A DNA stretch of 64,000 nt from Marinisporobacter balticus (GTDB lineage: Bacteria > Bacillota > Clostridia > Peptostreptococcales > Thermotaleaceae), in contig NZ_SLWV01000004.1 in assembly GCF_004345705.1 (NCBI RefSeq), positions 62,001-126,000 on the forward strand, read 5' to 3'. Within the stretch, counting starts at the first letter, position 1. Each line of letters begins with the position of its first letter. Below the pieces are notes generated by a model that ran no database searches, had not been told where the DNA came from, and worked only from the letters and a program-made list of their open reading frames with translations. Of the stretch, positions 1-7,077 are shown in pieces. Made by a program: the position numbers and the translations under genes.

Positions 1-469
1 TAAATTTTTGCCCATTGGCTTCTATTTCTTCACTAAATACAACATCTACTAAATCGTTAGGTTCAATGAAATTTGTAACGGACTGAACAATATTCACGCC
101 AACAGATACAGCGCGATACCCTTTTTTTATTTTTCTAGAGATAAATGTTTTTTCGAGTGCTTCTTTTTGAAGACGATGTTTTAAAATAGGTTCTCCTGCT
201 ATAATATCAGAAGTTGCAAAGGAGCCTTCTATTTCTGAAAAACTTTTTACTGACTGAGGGTGTACATTTTTTTTAAGAATTTGTGAAGTTGTGACCATTG
301 TTTTTGAGATTTTTTGATCTTTTCGAATGTTTTTTTGAGCAACTAGAATATTTGTCATATTGCTATTAGATATTTTATCTTGATTTAGTTTTTCCATATA
401 GTTATAGAATAAAAAAGTTGTAATGAGTCCCATTATAATCGCTAGTAATAATATGAATTTTGATTTCAT
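1..469 (-). CDS. cpaB: Flp pilus assembly protein CpaB/RcpC, partial (C-terminus outside window)
   Basis: The reading frame is open from an ATG at 469 to the left window edge, giving about 156 residues. An N-terminal membrane segment (FILLLAIIMGLITTFLFY) is followed by a SAF-type stretch with VAQKNIRKDQKI, and then a region with GYRAVSVGVNIVQSVTNFIEPNDLVDVV, which is typical of CpaB/RcpC. In this family the protein is an envelope component that works with the Tad secretin during Flp pilus assembly. The Shine-Dalgarno AGGTGA directly overlaps the stop codon of the upstream TadG-like gene, so the two are translationally linked. The remaining tad genes (ATPase, TadB, TadC) are expected beyond the left edge. 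Confidence 0.85.
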   Translation of the reverse strand, partial: MKSKFILLLAIIMGLITTFLFYNYMEKLNQDKISNSNMTNILVAQKNIRKDQKISKTMVTTSQILKKNVHPQSVKSFSEIEGSFATSDIIAGEPILKHRLQKEALEKTFISRKIKKGYRAVSVGVNIVQSVTNFIEPNDLVDVVFSEEIEANGQKF

Positions 470-477
470 TTTTTCAC

Positions 478-1392
478 CTACTTTGTTAGTCTAATGGTAT
501 ACGCGCCACCATTTATACTATTTTCATCTCCAAAGCCTGTTCCTACTCTTTTAATAAACATCCCTGTAATGGATGTATCGTTGATATGCATAGGTTCTAG
601 AATATAAAAATAGGCAAATCCAGTAATCTTAACTTCTTTTAATTGGTTGGAAGTATAATTATAGGGTTGATAGATTGGAACTAACAAGATTCTAGAACAA
701 TCGCTATGATCAATATCTCCTGGATACGAACATGCATTTATTCGTTCATCAATGACGGTTCTTGTTTTTCCTGCAATATTACCTGTTTGTGTTTCGATAA
801 TATCGCCTATTTGAATTTCTCCACTATAACCACTTCTTAGATTATCTTCGTAAGTTTTAGCTCCTGGACCTTCTAAAGCTAAAATACCAAAATTACCAGC
901 GCTTACTTCTGTTTGATCTACCTTTAATTTGTAGGATTGATAAAAGACTAAAGGAATCCCTTCATCAATGCCTAAAGGGGCAACACCTCTTCCACTACCC
1001 ATTGGAACTACTAAAGATGTTGCGGTAGCCTCTACAGGTACTTTACTAAAACCAAACAGTGGAAGAAAGGATAAAGGAACTTCTTTCCTTAAATTTACTG
1101 TGATCTTATTACCCATTTCAATGGTTAGGGCATTGAGACTTGTATTTTCATTATGTGCATTTAGAATTTTAGTTACAATATCATTGACGGTCTGTTCTTC
1201 ACTAAAAAGCGCTTGTCCGCCAGATAAGACAGCTGCGTTTGCTGTTTTTTGTAAATGGGTTTTTGATACAAATAAGGTGCCTCCATCCATAACGAGTCCA
1301 ATCATTCCAAGTAATCCAACCAATAGAAAAGAGAAAAGGATAAGCGTACTTCCACTTTGATTATCCATGAAATTTTTTATTTTATGCATCAT
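478..1392 (-). CDS. TadG-like Flp pilus assembly protein
   Basis: 304 residues. The N-terminus NQSGSTLILFSFLLVGLLGMIGLVMDGG is a pseudopilin-like hydrophobic segment. It is followed by KTHLQKTANAAVLSGGQAL, the typical start of TadG/DUF2134 proteins (putative Flp pilus-assembly TadE/G-like). The rest is a predicted extracellular domain with no VWA motif that I can recognise. It lies 11 bp downstream of the TadE-like gene and just upstream of cpaB in the same operon. The start is the first of two Met codons after AAGGAGTGG. Confidence 0.8.
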   Translation of the reverse strand: MMHKIKNFMDNQSGSTLILFSFLLVGLLGMIGLVMDGGTLFVSKTHLQKTANAAVLSGGQALFSEEQTVNDIVTKILNAHNENTSLNALTIEMGNKITVNLRKEVPLSFLPLFGFSKVPVEATATSLVVPMGSGRGVAPLGIDEGIPLVFYQSYKLKVDQTEVSAGNFGILALEGPGAKTYEDNLRSGYSGEIQIGDIIETQTGNIAGKTRTVIDERINACSYPGDIDHSDCSRILLVPIYQPYNYTSNQLKEVKITGFAYFYILEPMHINDTSITGMFIKRVGTGFGDENSINGGAYTIRLTK

Positions 1393-1403
1393 TTAACCAC
1401 TCC

Positions 1404-1787
1404 TTATTCTATACGAATGGTAGAATCTGTAATAACTCCGTAGGGAGATGGAAATATGAGTGAAATAAAGGGGGTAACATATGTAACAGGGTATTCTAAA
1501 GTAACGGTCACATAATCTCCTGATTTTCTCATGGATTGACTGGGCGAGATTTCTACTTGGAGTAAATCAGCATCGCCAACATGTAAATTGTTTCGTGTAA
1601 ACTCAGAAATGTTTTCATCTGTTTCCCCGAAACTGCCTAATCTTACGGCTTCTTGGGTAAGTAGATTGAGATGCATATACGTATAGATGACCCTGCCAAA
1701 ATCAAAGGTGGCACAGATTAAAAGGAGTAGCATAGGTAAAATTAATGCAAATTCCACAAGAGATTGCCCACGCTCGTTTTTAAGCAT
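1404..1787 (-). CDS. TadE-like pseudopilin
   Basis: 127 residues. The N-terminus ERGQSLVEFALILPMLLLLI is the TadE signature: a conserved Glu in the hydrophobic segment, as in pilins, followed by FDFGRVIYTYMHLN. TadE proteins are minor pseudopilins processed by the dedicated prepilin peptidase, which is encoded immediately upstream and ends 4 bp before this gene. The Shine-Dalgarno AAAGGGGG lies within the end of the peptidase gene, which suggests coupled translation. Confidence 0.88.
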   Translation of the reverse strand: MLKNERGQSLVEFALILPMLLLLICATFDFGRVIYTYMHLNLLTQEAVRLGSFGETDENISEFTRNNLHVGDADLLQVEISPSQSMRKSGDYVTVTLEYPVTYVTPFISLIFPSPYGVITDSTIRIE

Positions 1788-1790
1788 TTG

Positions 1791-2303
1791 TTAAAGCCCC
1801 CTTTCAAATACCAAACTTACAAAAGCACCTATTGCGATTGCGATGCCATAAGGATAGGTATTAGAAAGATCATGATTGTCTATAAACGAAGGAACTTTTA
1901 TACCGTGCTTTAAGCTGTACAGATAAAAAAATAATCCTTGGAGGGTGATATGGAGTCTTTTTTGAAGAAAAAGGAGAATAAATGCAATGATACCTCCTGC
2001 AATTGCCATATATAAACTTGTATAAAATACAAAAGAAGGACCTTTTAATGCACCAATCAAAGCCAATAATTTTACATCTCCTGCGCCTATTCCTCCTAAG
2101 AAATAAGGAATGAAAAGCAAACCAAAACCAACCCCAAAACCAATGAGAGAGGTATATAAGTTTTGCCATCCCCCTAAGTTTAGATGGGATAAAAAAGCGA
2201 GTAAAAGACTAGGAAATATGACTTTGTTATAAATTCTTCTTTCCTTTATATCTGTAAGAACACAAATGATTAAAACAATGATTAAGATCAGATTGAACCA
2301 CAT
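1791..2303 (-). CDS. Prepilin peptidase, A24 family (TadV/CpaA-like)
   Basis: 170 residues with about five hydrophobic segments. The two expected catalytic aspartates of this aspartic peptidase are visible: one in VLTDIKERRIYN near residue 18, and one in GGIGAGDVKLLALIG (the GxGD motif) near residue 75. The protein lacks the N-terminal Cys-rich methylase domain of long type IV prepilin peptidases, as expected for the Tad type. The context (flp upstream, tadE and tadG downstream) says it processes Flp, TadE and possibly TadG. The start follows AGGAGGGG. Confidence 0.9.
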   Translation of the reverse strand: MWFNLILIIVLIICVLTDIKERRIYNKVIFPSLLLAFLSHLNLGGWQNLYTSLIGFGVGFGLLFIPYFLGGIGAGDVKLLALIGALKGPSFVFYTSLYMAIAGGIIAFILLFLQKRLHITLQGLFFYLYSLKHGIKVPSFIDNHDLSNTYPYGIAIAIGAFVSLVFERGL

Positions 2304-2333
2304 AGCACTCCCCTCCTGGGATTATATTTAAAA

Positions 2334-2366
2334 AGGCCCTACACATTAAATGTAGGGCCTCTTTTT
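2334..2366 (-). terminator. Hairpin between flp and the prepilin peptidase gene
   Basis: A perfect 10-bp stem (AGGCCCTACA, 2334-2343, with 2351-2360) has a 7-nt loop and T runs on both sides. On the minus strand it follows flp. It probably acts as a leaky terminator, so that the major pilin is made in excess over downstream assembly proteins (inference). Confidence 0.85.
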
Positions 2367-2389
2367 AGAATCCTATACCCTTGACTTTA

Positions 2390-2569
2390 TTATGAACCAG
2401 CAGGAGGATCAATTGAATCTAATGTATCTGTAAACATTGCGGTTATTCTAGGACCAAATAAAGCGATAATTGCAATAACTGCTACGGCGATTGCGCCTAA
2501 TATAAGACCATATTCTGTCATACCTTGACCTTGTTCTTCAACGATTAAACCTTTTAATTTTTTTAACAT
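2390..2569 (-). CDS. flp: Flp family type IVb pilin
   Basis: 59 residues from the ATG at 2569, chosen because AAGGAGTGATACAC precedes it. An upstream in-frame ATG at 2629 overlaps the previous gene and has no such site. The sequence has a short basic leader, the processing region EEQGQGMTEYGLILGAIAV (Glu and Tyr of the Flp motif), then a hydrophobic segment and a short tail. This is the major subunit of the Tad pilus. It is the second gene of the operon, behind the c-di-GMP riboswitch. Confidence 0.92.
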   Translation of the reverse strand: MLKKLKGLIVEEQGQGMTEYGLILGAIAVAVIAIIALFGPRITAMFTDTLDSIDPPAGS

Positions 2570-2603
2570 GTGTATCACTCCTTTTAATTTTTTGTAGATT
2601 CTT

Positions 2604-2945
2604 TTATTCAAATTGAATTTGATGTCCAACCTTTGTTTGGGTTGTACGAATTTTTCCAGCTGGAAGTTCTACAACGGCTACTGTATGAGGATGGACATTT
2701 CCTATTTGGCCAGTCGCTAGATTTTCTTCCATTGCTACAATTTGATTATCAGAATCTAGATGTAACACATCAATATTGTAATTCATGAAAAAGGTGTGAA
2801 TACCATGGCAGGGTTGTATGTAAAGCCCACAATCTGAAGGTAAATTTTTTGTAAACATAAGACCTTTTAGCCTTTTATAAAAAGTGTTGGCTATATGGAC
2901 TTTTTTTGCTAAAGTTTTACCAGTATCCAGATTGATTAACTTCAA
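2604..2945 (-). CDS. DUF192 family protein
   Basis: 113 residues. The family pattern is clear: KRLKGLMFTKNLP, then GIHTFFMNYNIDVLHLDSD, then ATGQIGNVHPHTVAVVELPAGKI. The function of DUF192 is unknown. Many members are secreted, but this one shows no signal peptide. It is the first gene after the c-di-GMP-I riboswitch and lies 34 bp from flp, so it is co-regulated with the pilus. DUF192 genes are seen beside tad operons in other Firmicutes, but a mechanistic role is not established. Confidence 0.85.
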   Translation of the reverse strand: MKLINLDTGKTLAKKVHIANTFYKRLKGLMFTKNLPSDCGLYIQPCHGIHTFFMNYNIDVLHLDSDNQIVAMEENLATGQIGNVHPHTVAVVELPAGKIRTTQTKVGHQIQFE

Positions 2946-2954
2946 TGAAAGTTC

Positions 2955-3004
2955 ACCCCCTATAATATAAATTAACCCTGCCTTTACCGAAAGGAAAGAC
3001 AGGG
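2955..3004 (-). terminator. Riboswitch expression-platform terminator
   Basis: On the minus strand the stem CCCTGTCTTT (from 3004) pairs with AAAGGCAGGG (ending 2976), ten pairs including one G-U. A U-rich run follows. It lies directly downstream of the c-di-GMP-I aptamer and before the DUF192 start, so the switch probably acts by transcription termination. Whether ligand turns it on or off cannot be read with certainty. Confidence 0.7.
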
Positions 3005-3035
3005 ATATAGGGCTACAAATAAAAAGTGCCTATCG

Positions 3036-3127
3036 TCCTTCGGTAACTGGCTGGCATTGTGTAAGTGTTACACATTAGCCCCTATAGCTTTGCGTCACTA
3101 GTTTTCACCAGTTTTGCCATTATCGAG
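3036..3127 (-). promoter_or_regulatory. Cyclic-di-GMP-I (GEMM) riboswitch aptamer
   Basis: The minus-strand RNA contains the hallmark GTGACGCAAAGCTATAGGGG, followed by a variable hairpin (GTGTAA/TTACAC). Then comes GCCAGCCAGTTACCGA, the second conserved half of the class I fold, which carries the tetraloop-receptor part and the c-di-GMP-binding G and C positions. It sits between a consensus promoter and a terminator hairpin. It is expected to tie Tad pilus production to the cyclic-di-GMP level. A GGDEF-EAL protein is encoded at 34127. Confidence 0.93.
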
Positions 3128-3154
3128 ATTTTGTTGCACCTGATTCTTGGTTCA

Positions 3155-3183
3155 ATTATATAAGTTGGTATAGTATCTAACAA
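3155..3183 (-). promoter_or_regulatory. Sigma-A promoter of the riboswitch-pilus operon
   Basis: The minus strand shows -35 TTGTTA (3183-3178), a 17-bp spacer and -10 TATAAT (3160-3155). Transcription would start about 20 nt before the riboswitch aptamer. Confidence 0.8.
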
Positions 3184-3309
3184 TAGGACTACAAGACTAT
3201 ATACGACAAAATACGACATGAAATAACTGGAAAAGACAAAAATGAAATAGAAGGACTTTGGCATGATAAATAGAATAGATTATGTAAATAGATTTGAGGA
3301 GGAATAAAC

Positions 3310-3744
3310 ATGAACTGGGATGAACTTTTTAAACAAGGGGAACAATTGGTAAGTGATCGAATGATCTCTGAAGCCATAGAACATTATAAAGGAATTATGG
3401 AAAAGGCTGAGGATAATAAAAAAATATATTTTTGGGCATTAAAGCATTTAGGTGATGTTGTAGGATATGCAGGAATGAAAGATTATCTTCAATCGATAGA
3501 TATTTATCAAAAAATTATCAATGAATATGAGGAAGATGATGACATGCTATACAATTGGTGTCAATTAGATATGGCAAAAGCTTATTTAGAAATGGGTCTT
3601 GCGTTGATGGGAAACTTTGATAATATGAGAGAAATCATTGAAATAGAAGATGATAAGATGAAGCAATATTTTAATAAAACGATACAAAAAAGAAATGATT
3701 ATATTGAAAAGGAAGCAGAAGTACTTTATAAAGCGCGAATGTAA
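3310..3744 (+). CDS. Small TPR-like helical protein, function unknown
   Basis: 144 residues, start after GAGGAGGAATAAAC. The pattern of paired helices (EAIEHYKGIMEKA; FWALKHLGDVVGYAGMKDYLQSIDIYQKII; NWCQLDMAKAYLEMG) suggests two to three tetratricopeptide-type repeats with a polar C-terminal helix. No enzymatic motif, signal peptide or membrane segment is visible. It is monocistronic and followed by its own terminator. It probably mediates protein contacts, but no partner can be named from the context. Confidence 0.65.
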   Translation: MNWDELFKQGEQLVSDRMISEAIEHYKGIMEKAEDNKKIYFWALKHLGDVVGYAGMKDYLQSIDIYQKIINEYEEDDDMLYNWCQLDMAKAYLEMGLALMGNFDNMREIIEIEDDKMKQYFNKTIQKRNDYIEKEAEVLYKARM

Positions 3745-3752
3745 TGAAAAAT

Positions 3753-3780
3753 ACCCTCTCAAAATTTTTAGAGGGTCTTT
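3753..3780 (+). terminator. Terminator after the TPR-like gene
   Basis: The stem ACCCTCT (3753-3759) pairs with AGAGGGT (3770-3776) and is followed by a short T run. Confidence 0.75.
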
Positions 3781-3916
3781 AATGTAATAGATCAATCCCT
3801 TTACGCTATAGAAGTGAATCTCCTTCTCAATTATTATACCAAACGATTAAAATTTCATAGATATTTTTTTGATTTATTGAATATAGATAAAATAAAGAGG
3901 TCAAGGAGGTTTAAAT

Positions 3917-4258
3917 ATGTGTATTAGAATCATATCTTTATCTATAAGGGCTAAAGAAGTGTTAGAACTTCTAATAGGGGAAATGGATGGAGATTTGATA
4001 CATTATGAATATCATGAAATAGAAGGAGAACGGGGATTTGGAAATGCTGTTTTTGAGAAATTTTATACAAGCCCCAAACATAAAAAAATTATTATTGTAA
4101 ATACGCAAAATTTAAAAGAAACAACAAATGCTACAATTATTCTTGCTTGCAATTATGACGAATGGTCACTAAGACTAGATTCGGAAAGTGCAGATGAATG
4201 TATGGATGAAATCATGGAAATATTAGATGCGTATATGATCAATGAAAAAGATGGATAA
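3917..4258 (+). CDS. Hypothetical protein, small soluble
   Basis: 113 residues with a very good ribosome binding site (AAGGAGGTTTAAAT). It starts MCIRIISLSIRAKEVLELL and is acidic at the C-terminus. The alternating beta and alpha pattern (KKIIIVNTQNLKETTNATIILACNYDEW) suggests a compact alpha/beta fold. I do not recognise the family. It is monocistronic, with a strong terminator that overlaps its stop codon. Confidence 0.6.
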   Translation: MCIRIISLSIRAKEVLELLIGEMDGDLIHYEYHEIEGERGFGNAVFEKFYTSPKHKKIIIVNTQNLKETTNATIILACNYDEWSLRLDSESADECMDEIMEILDAYMINEKDG

Positions 4259-4290
4259 CAGGTAGATAACAAGGATCTACCTGTTTTTCT
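4258..4290 (+). terminator. Terminator between convergent genes
   Basis: A ten-base perfect stem ACAGGTAGAT (4258-4267) with 4275-4284 is followed by TTTTTCTT. It is shared with the convergent Cys-rich gene ending at 4290. Confidence 0.85.
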
Positions 4291-4550
4291 TATTCTCTTT
4301 CACTCCCTATGCGAATCACTTCATTCATTTTGGACATGACATAGTCATAAGCCCCTTTACCGTGAGGAATGGTACAACCACTGCAATCTTTTACACCATT
4401 GTTATAAGTGAAGTTTCCACCACACTTGTCTTTTAACATGTATAATGGACAGAAACAAAATAAGCAATTAAAATTTTCTTGATCCGCTACTTTATGACAG
4501 GGGAAATACTCACATTTACTGTTTTGATTGAATTTAAAATTTTCACGCAT
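4290..4550 (-). CDS. Cysteine-rich small domain protein
   Basis: 86 residues with eight cysteines in the order CEYFPCH, CLFCFCPLY, CGG, CSGCTIPHG. This matches the cysteine-rich small domain family (PF04071), thought to bind metal or an Fe-S cluster and sometimes linked to cobalamin genes. No cobalamin gene is nearby here. The start ATG at 4550 is preceded by AAGGAGCTGATTTT. It is transcribed alone. Confidence 0.8.
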   Translation of the reverse strand: MRENFKFNQNSKCEYFPCHKVADQENFNCLFCFCPLYMLKDKCGGNFTYNNGVKDCSGCTIPHGKGAYDYVMSKMNEVIRIGSERE

Positions 4551-4664
4551 AAAATCAGCTCCTTAAATCAATTTTTAAGTATCTATGAAATTAATAATGA
4601 TTTGACAAAAGACAAACTAATTGCTGTACTATAAGTGTAACATATGAAAATAAGCTTTGGAATA

Positions 4665-4714
4665 AGCGTAAATAAAAAAAGTTTCTAGATAGGATAGAAA
4701 CTTTGCGCTTTTTT
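4665..4714. other. Orphan nested hairpin in a divergent intergenic region
   Basis: The stem AGTTTCTA (4680-4687) with TAGAAACT (4695-4702) is flanked by an outer AAGCG...CGCTT pair. T runs follow on both strands. No gene ends here on either strand. A TTGACA hexamer at 4602 lies upstream on the plus strand, but its -10 is poorly placed. It could be the end of a small RNA or a leader terminator for the minus-strand gene. Confidence 0.45.
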
Positions 4715-4843
4715 AGGTTTAAAAATAAATATAATTTGATACAATGCAAATAAGAATAGATTCAAAAGGGATAAAAAATTTAAAAATAAAGAACTTCGAA
4801 ATATATATTATAATGAAAATGAGTGGACGAGGAGGGGAAAACG

Positions 4844-5545
4844 ATGGATCGAAAAATCCTTGTGGTAGATGATGATGTGAATATTTGTGAACTCATTGGA
4901 CTTTATATAAAAAAAGAAGGATACCATGTAATATGTGTTTACGATGGCATTCGTGCAATAGAAGCTTTCAAGGAAGAAACACCGGATCTTGTAATTTTAG
5001 ATATTATGCTTCCTAAAATGGATGGATGGGATGTTTGCAGAGAACTAAAAAAAATAAGCAATGTACCGATTATTATGATTAGTGCAAAAGGCGATATCTT
5101 TGATAAGGTTTTAGGACTGAAGCTGGGTGCAGATGATTATGTTGTAAAGCCTTTTGAGCCAAGAGAGCTTGTGGCAAGGGTAGAAGCAGTATTAAGAAGA
5201 ACATCTGGAAAATCTTTACCTACAAGGAGTATGATTATGCCAAATCTACTTATAGATATGGATTTGTATATTGTGAAAATACAAGATAAGACCTATACAC
5301 TTCCACCGAAGGAAATGGAACTTTTATATTTTCTAGCAAAGAATCAAAATAGAGTTTTTAGTAGAGATCAATTAATAGAAAATATTTGGGGATTTGATTT
5401 TGACGGAGATACCCGCACGATAGATGTGCATATAAAAAGGTTGAGAGAAAAGTTAGAAGCCTTAAAGGATCAATACGCAATTAAGACGGTCTGGGGTGTG
5501 GGATATAAATTTGAGGTGAAAAAAGATGTTCAACACGGTATTTAA
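4844..5545 (+). CDS. OmpR/PhoB-type response regulator
   Basis: 233 residues from the ATG at 4844. This start is chosen because GAGGAGGGG ends 6 bp before it, while an in-frame GTG at 4823 lies upstream of that site. The receiver domain has the acidic pocket (VVDDDVN), the phospho-acceptor Asp near residue 53 (LVILDIMLPKMDGWDV) and the conserved Lys (DDYVVKPF). The C-terminal winged helix has RTIDVHIKRLREKLE and TVWGVGYKFE. It overlaps the kinase gene by 20 bp, so the pair forms one two-component system. Its signal is unknown. Confidence 0.93.
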   Translation: MDRKILVVDDDVNICELIGLYIKKEGYHVICVYDGIRAIEAFKEETPDLVILDIMLPKMDGWDVCRELKKISNVPIIMISAKGDIFDKVLGLKLGADDYVVKPFEPRELVARVEAVLRRTSGKSLPTRSMIMPNLLIDMDLYIVKIQDKTYTLPPKEMELLYFLAKNQNRVFSRDQLIENIWGFDFDGDTRTIDVHIKRLREKLEALKDQYAIKTVWGVGYKFEVKKDVQHGI

Positions 5546-6977
5546 AAAGCTACTAAGTATTTATTTTGTAATTATTTTTGTATCTTTTCTTATCTTGGGA
5601 TTGTTATTTTCCCAATTATTTGAGAATTATTTTTTTAGTAGGCATGAGAGCGTATTACTTGAAGAAGGAGAGAAAATCAACCAGTTGGTGATCGGTTACT
5701 TAAATAGAGATATTAGTCGAGAACGATTAAATTTAGAATTACAGGCAGTAGAAAGGTTTTTGGATACAAGAATATGGGTAATAGATAAGAGCGGAATCAT
5801 CTATGGGGTTTCTAGTGATGAGAAAAAATGGATTGGAAAACAAATTACAACAAAGGATATGTTAGAAGTATTAGAAGGAAACATTATTGTCAAAAAGGGG
5901 ATTTACGAAGAAATAGGAAAAACACCTATGGTAACAGTGGGGATGCCTATATTTATAAATGGACAGGTAGATAATGCGATTATTATGCATTCACCTTTAT
6001 ATGGTATTACAAAGGCGATCAAAGAAGTGCATAAAATTATATGGACAGCGATGAGTATTTCATTTTTTATCTCTTTCATTATATTGTATATTGTCTCGAA
6101 AAAGGTATCTTCCCCCATTAGCGAAATGGGTCAAGTTGCAGGAAAATTAGCACAAGGGGACTTTAGTCAGCGCGTACAATTTTCTACACATATAGAAGAT
6201 GAGGTAGGAAAAGTAACAAGAACCTTTAATGATATGGCAGATAGACTAGAAAAAATCGAAGAAAATAGAAGAAGTTTTATATCAGCTGTTGCCCATGAAC
6301 TTAGATCACCGTTGACCTTGATTCAAGGATTTGTACAGGGAATGGTAGATGGAACGGTAGAGGAAGAAGATAATGACAAATATCTAAATATTATGCTAGG
6401 AGAAACAAAACGACTGACCAAATTAATTGCTAATCTATTGGATATACAAAAAATGGAGTCTGATCAATACCCTATATATCCACAAGCATTTGATATGAAT
6501 GAGCTAATTGTTAGGACGCTAATGAAATATGAGGAAGACATAGATAAAAAAAATATCCAAATAGATATTAAACTCTCAGAAAATAGGACATTCGTTTGGG
6601 CAGATAAAGACGCTTACGAACAGGTACTTATAAATCTTTTAGAAAATGCCATGAAGTTTATGAAGGAGAGTGGCAGACTACAAATAAAAAGTGAATATGC
6701 ACAGGACAAGATATGGGTAGAAATTCAAGACAATGGGATAGGGATAGATAAAGAAGAACAAAATAAAATATGGGATCGATTTTATAAAGTAGATAAATCT
6801 AGAGATCGTAATAAGATGGGAACAGGCTTAGGTCTTTATATTGTTAAAAAAATCATAGATCGGCATAAAGAAGAAATAAAAGTAGTAAGTGAAAAAGGAA
6901 AAGGAACAACTTTTATTTTTTCATTACCGATTGATTCTGCAAAGAGAAAGCTTAAAACACCTATCCAACCAAGCTAA
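5526..6977 (+). CDS. Membrane sensor histidine kinase
   Basis: 483 residues. TM1 lies at about 9-30, an extracellular sensor of about 130 residues follows, TM2 lies at about 175-195, then a HAMP linker (SPISEMGQVAGKLAQGDFSQ). The H-box HELRSPLTLIQGF has its phospho-accepting His near residue 257. The ATPase motifs are NLLENAMKFM (N), DNGIGID (G1) and GTGLGLYIVKK (G2). Its start lies inside the response regulator gene. The next gene downstream encodes an HtrA-like protease, which suggests an envelope-stress role (inference). Confidence 0.93.
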   Translation: MFNTVFKKLLSIYFVIIFVSFLILGLLFSQLFENYFFSRHESVLLEEGEKINQLVIGYLNRDISRERLNLELQAVERFLDTRIWVIDKSGIIYGVSSDEKKWIGKQITTKDMLEVLEGNIIVKKGIYEEIGKTPMVTVGMPIFINGQVDNAIIMHSPLYGITKAIKEVHKIIWTAMSISFFISFIILYIVSKKVSSPISEMGQVAGKLAQGDFSQRVQFSTHIEDEVGKVTRTFNDMADRLEKIEENRRSFISAVAHELRSPLTLIQGFVQGMVDGTVEEEDNDKYLNIMLGETKRLTKLIANLLDIQKMESDQYPIYPQAFDMNELIVRTLMKYEEDIDKKNIQIDIKLSENRTFVWADKDAYEQVLINLLENAMKFMKESGRLQIKSEYAQDKIWVEIQDNGIGIDKEEQNKIWDRFYKVDKSRDRNKMGTGLGLYIVKKIIDRHKEEIKVVSEKGKGTTFIFSLPIDSAKRKLKTPIQPS

Positions 6978-7077
6978 CTATTTATAAAATAAATTTTTTG
7001 TTCATGATTTGTTCATATTTTGTTCATAACCTTTTTTTAAAATAAAGTTATTAAATAGGAAAGAGGTGACCATTTTT

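Noticed and set aside
968..1360. 130-codon plus-strand ORF
   Set aside because: Antisense to the TadG-like gene, with no ribosome binding site and no family resemblance.
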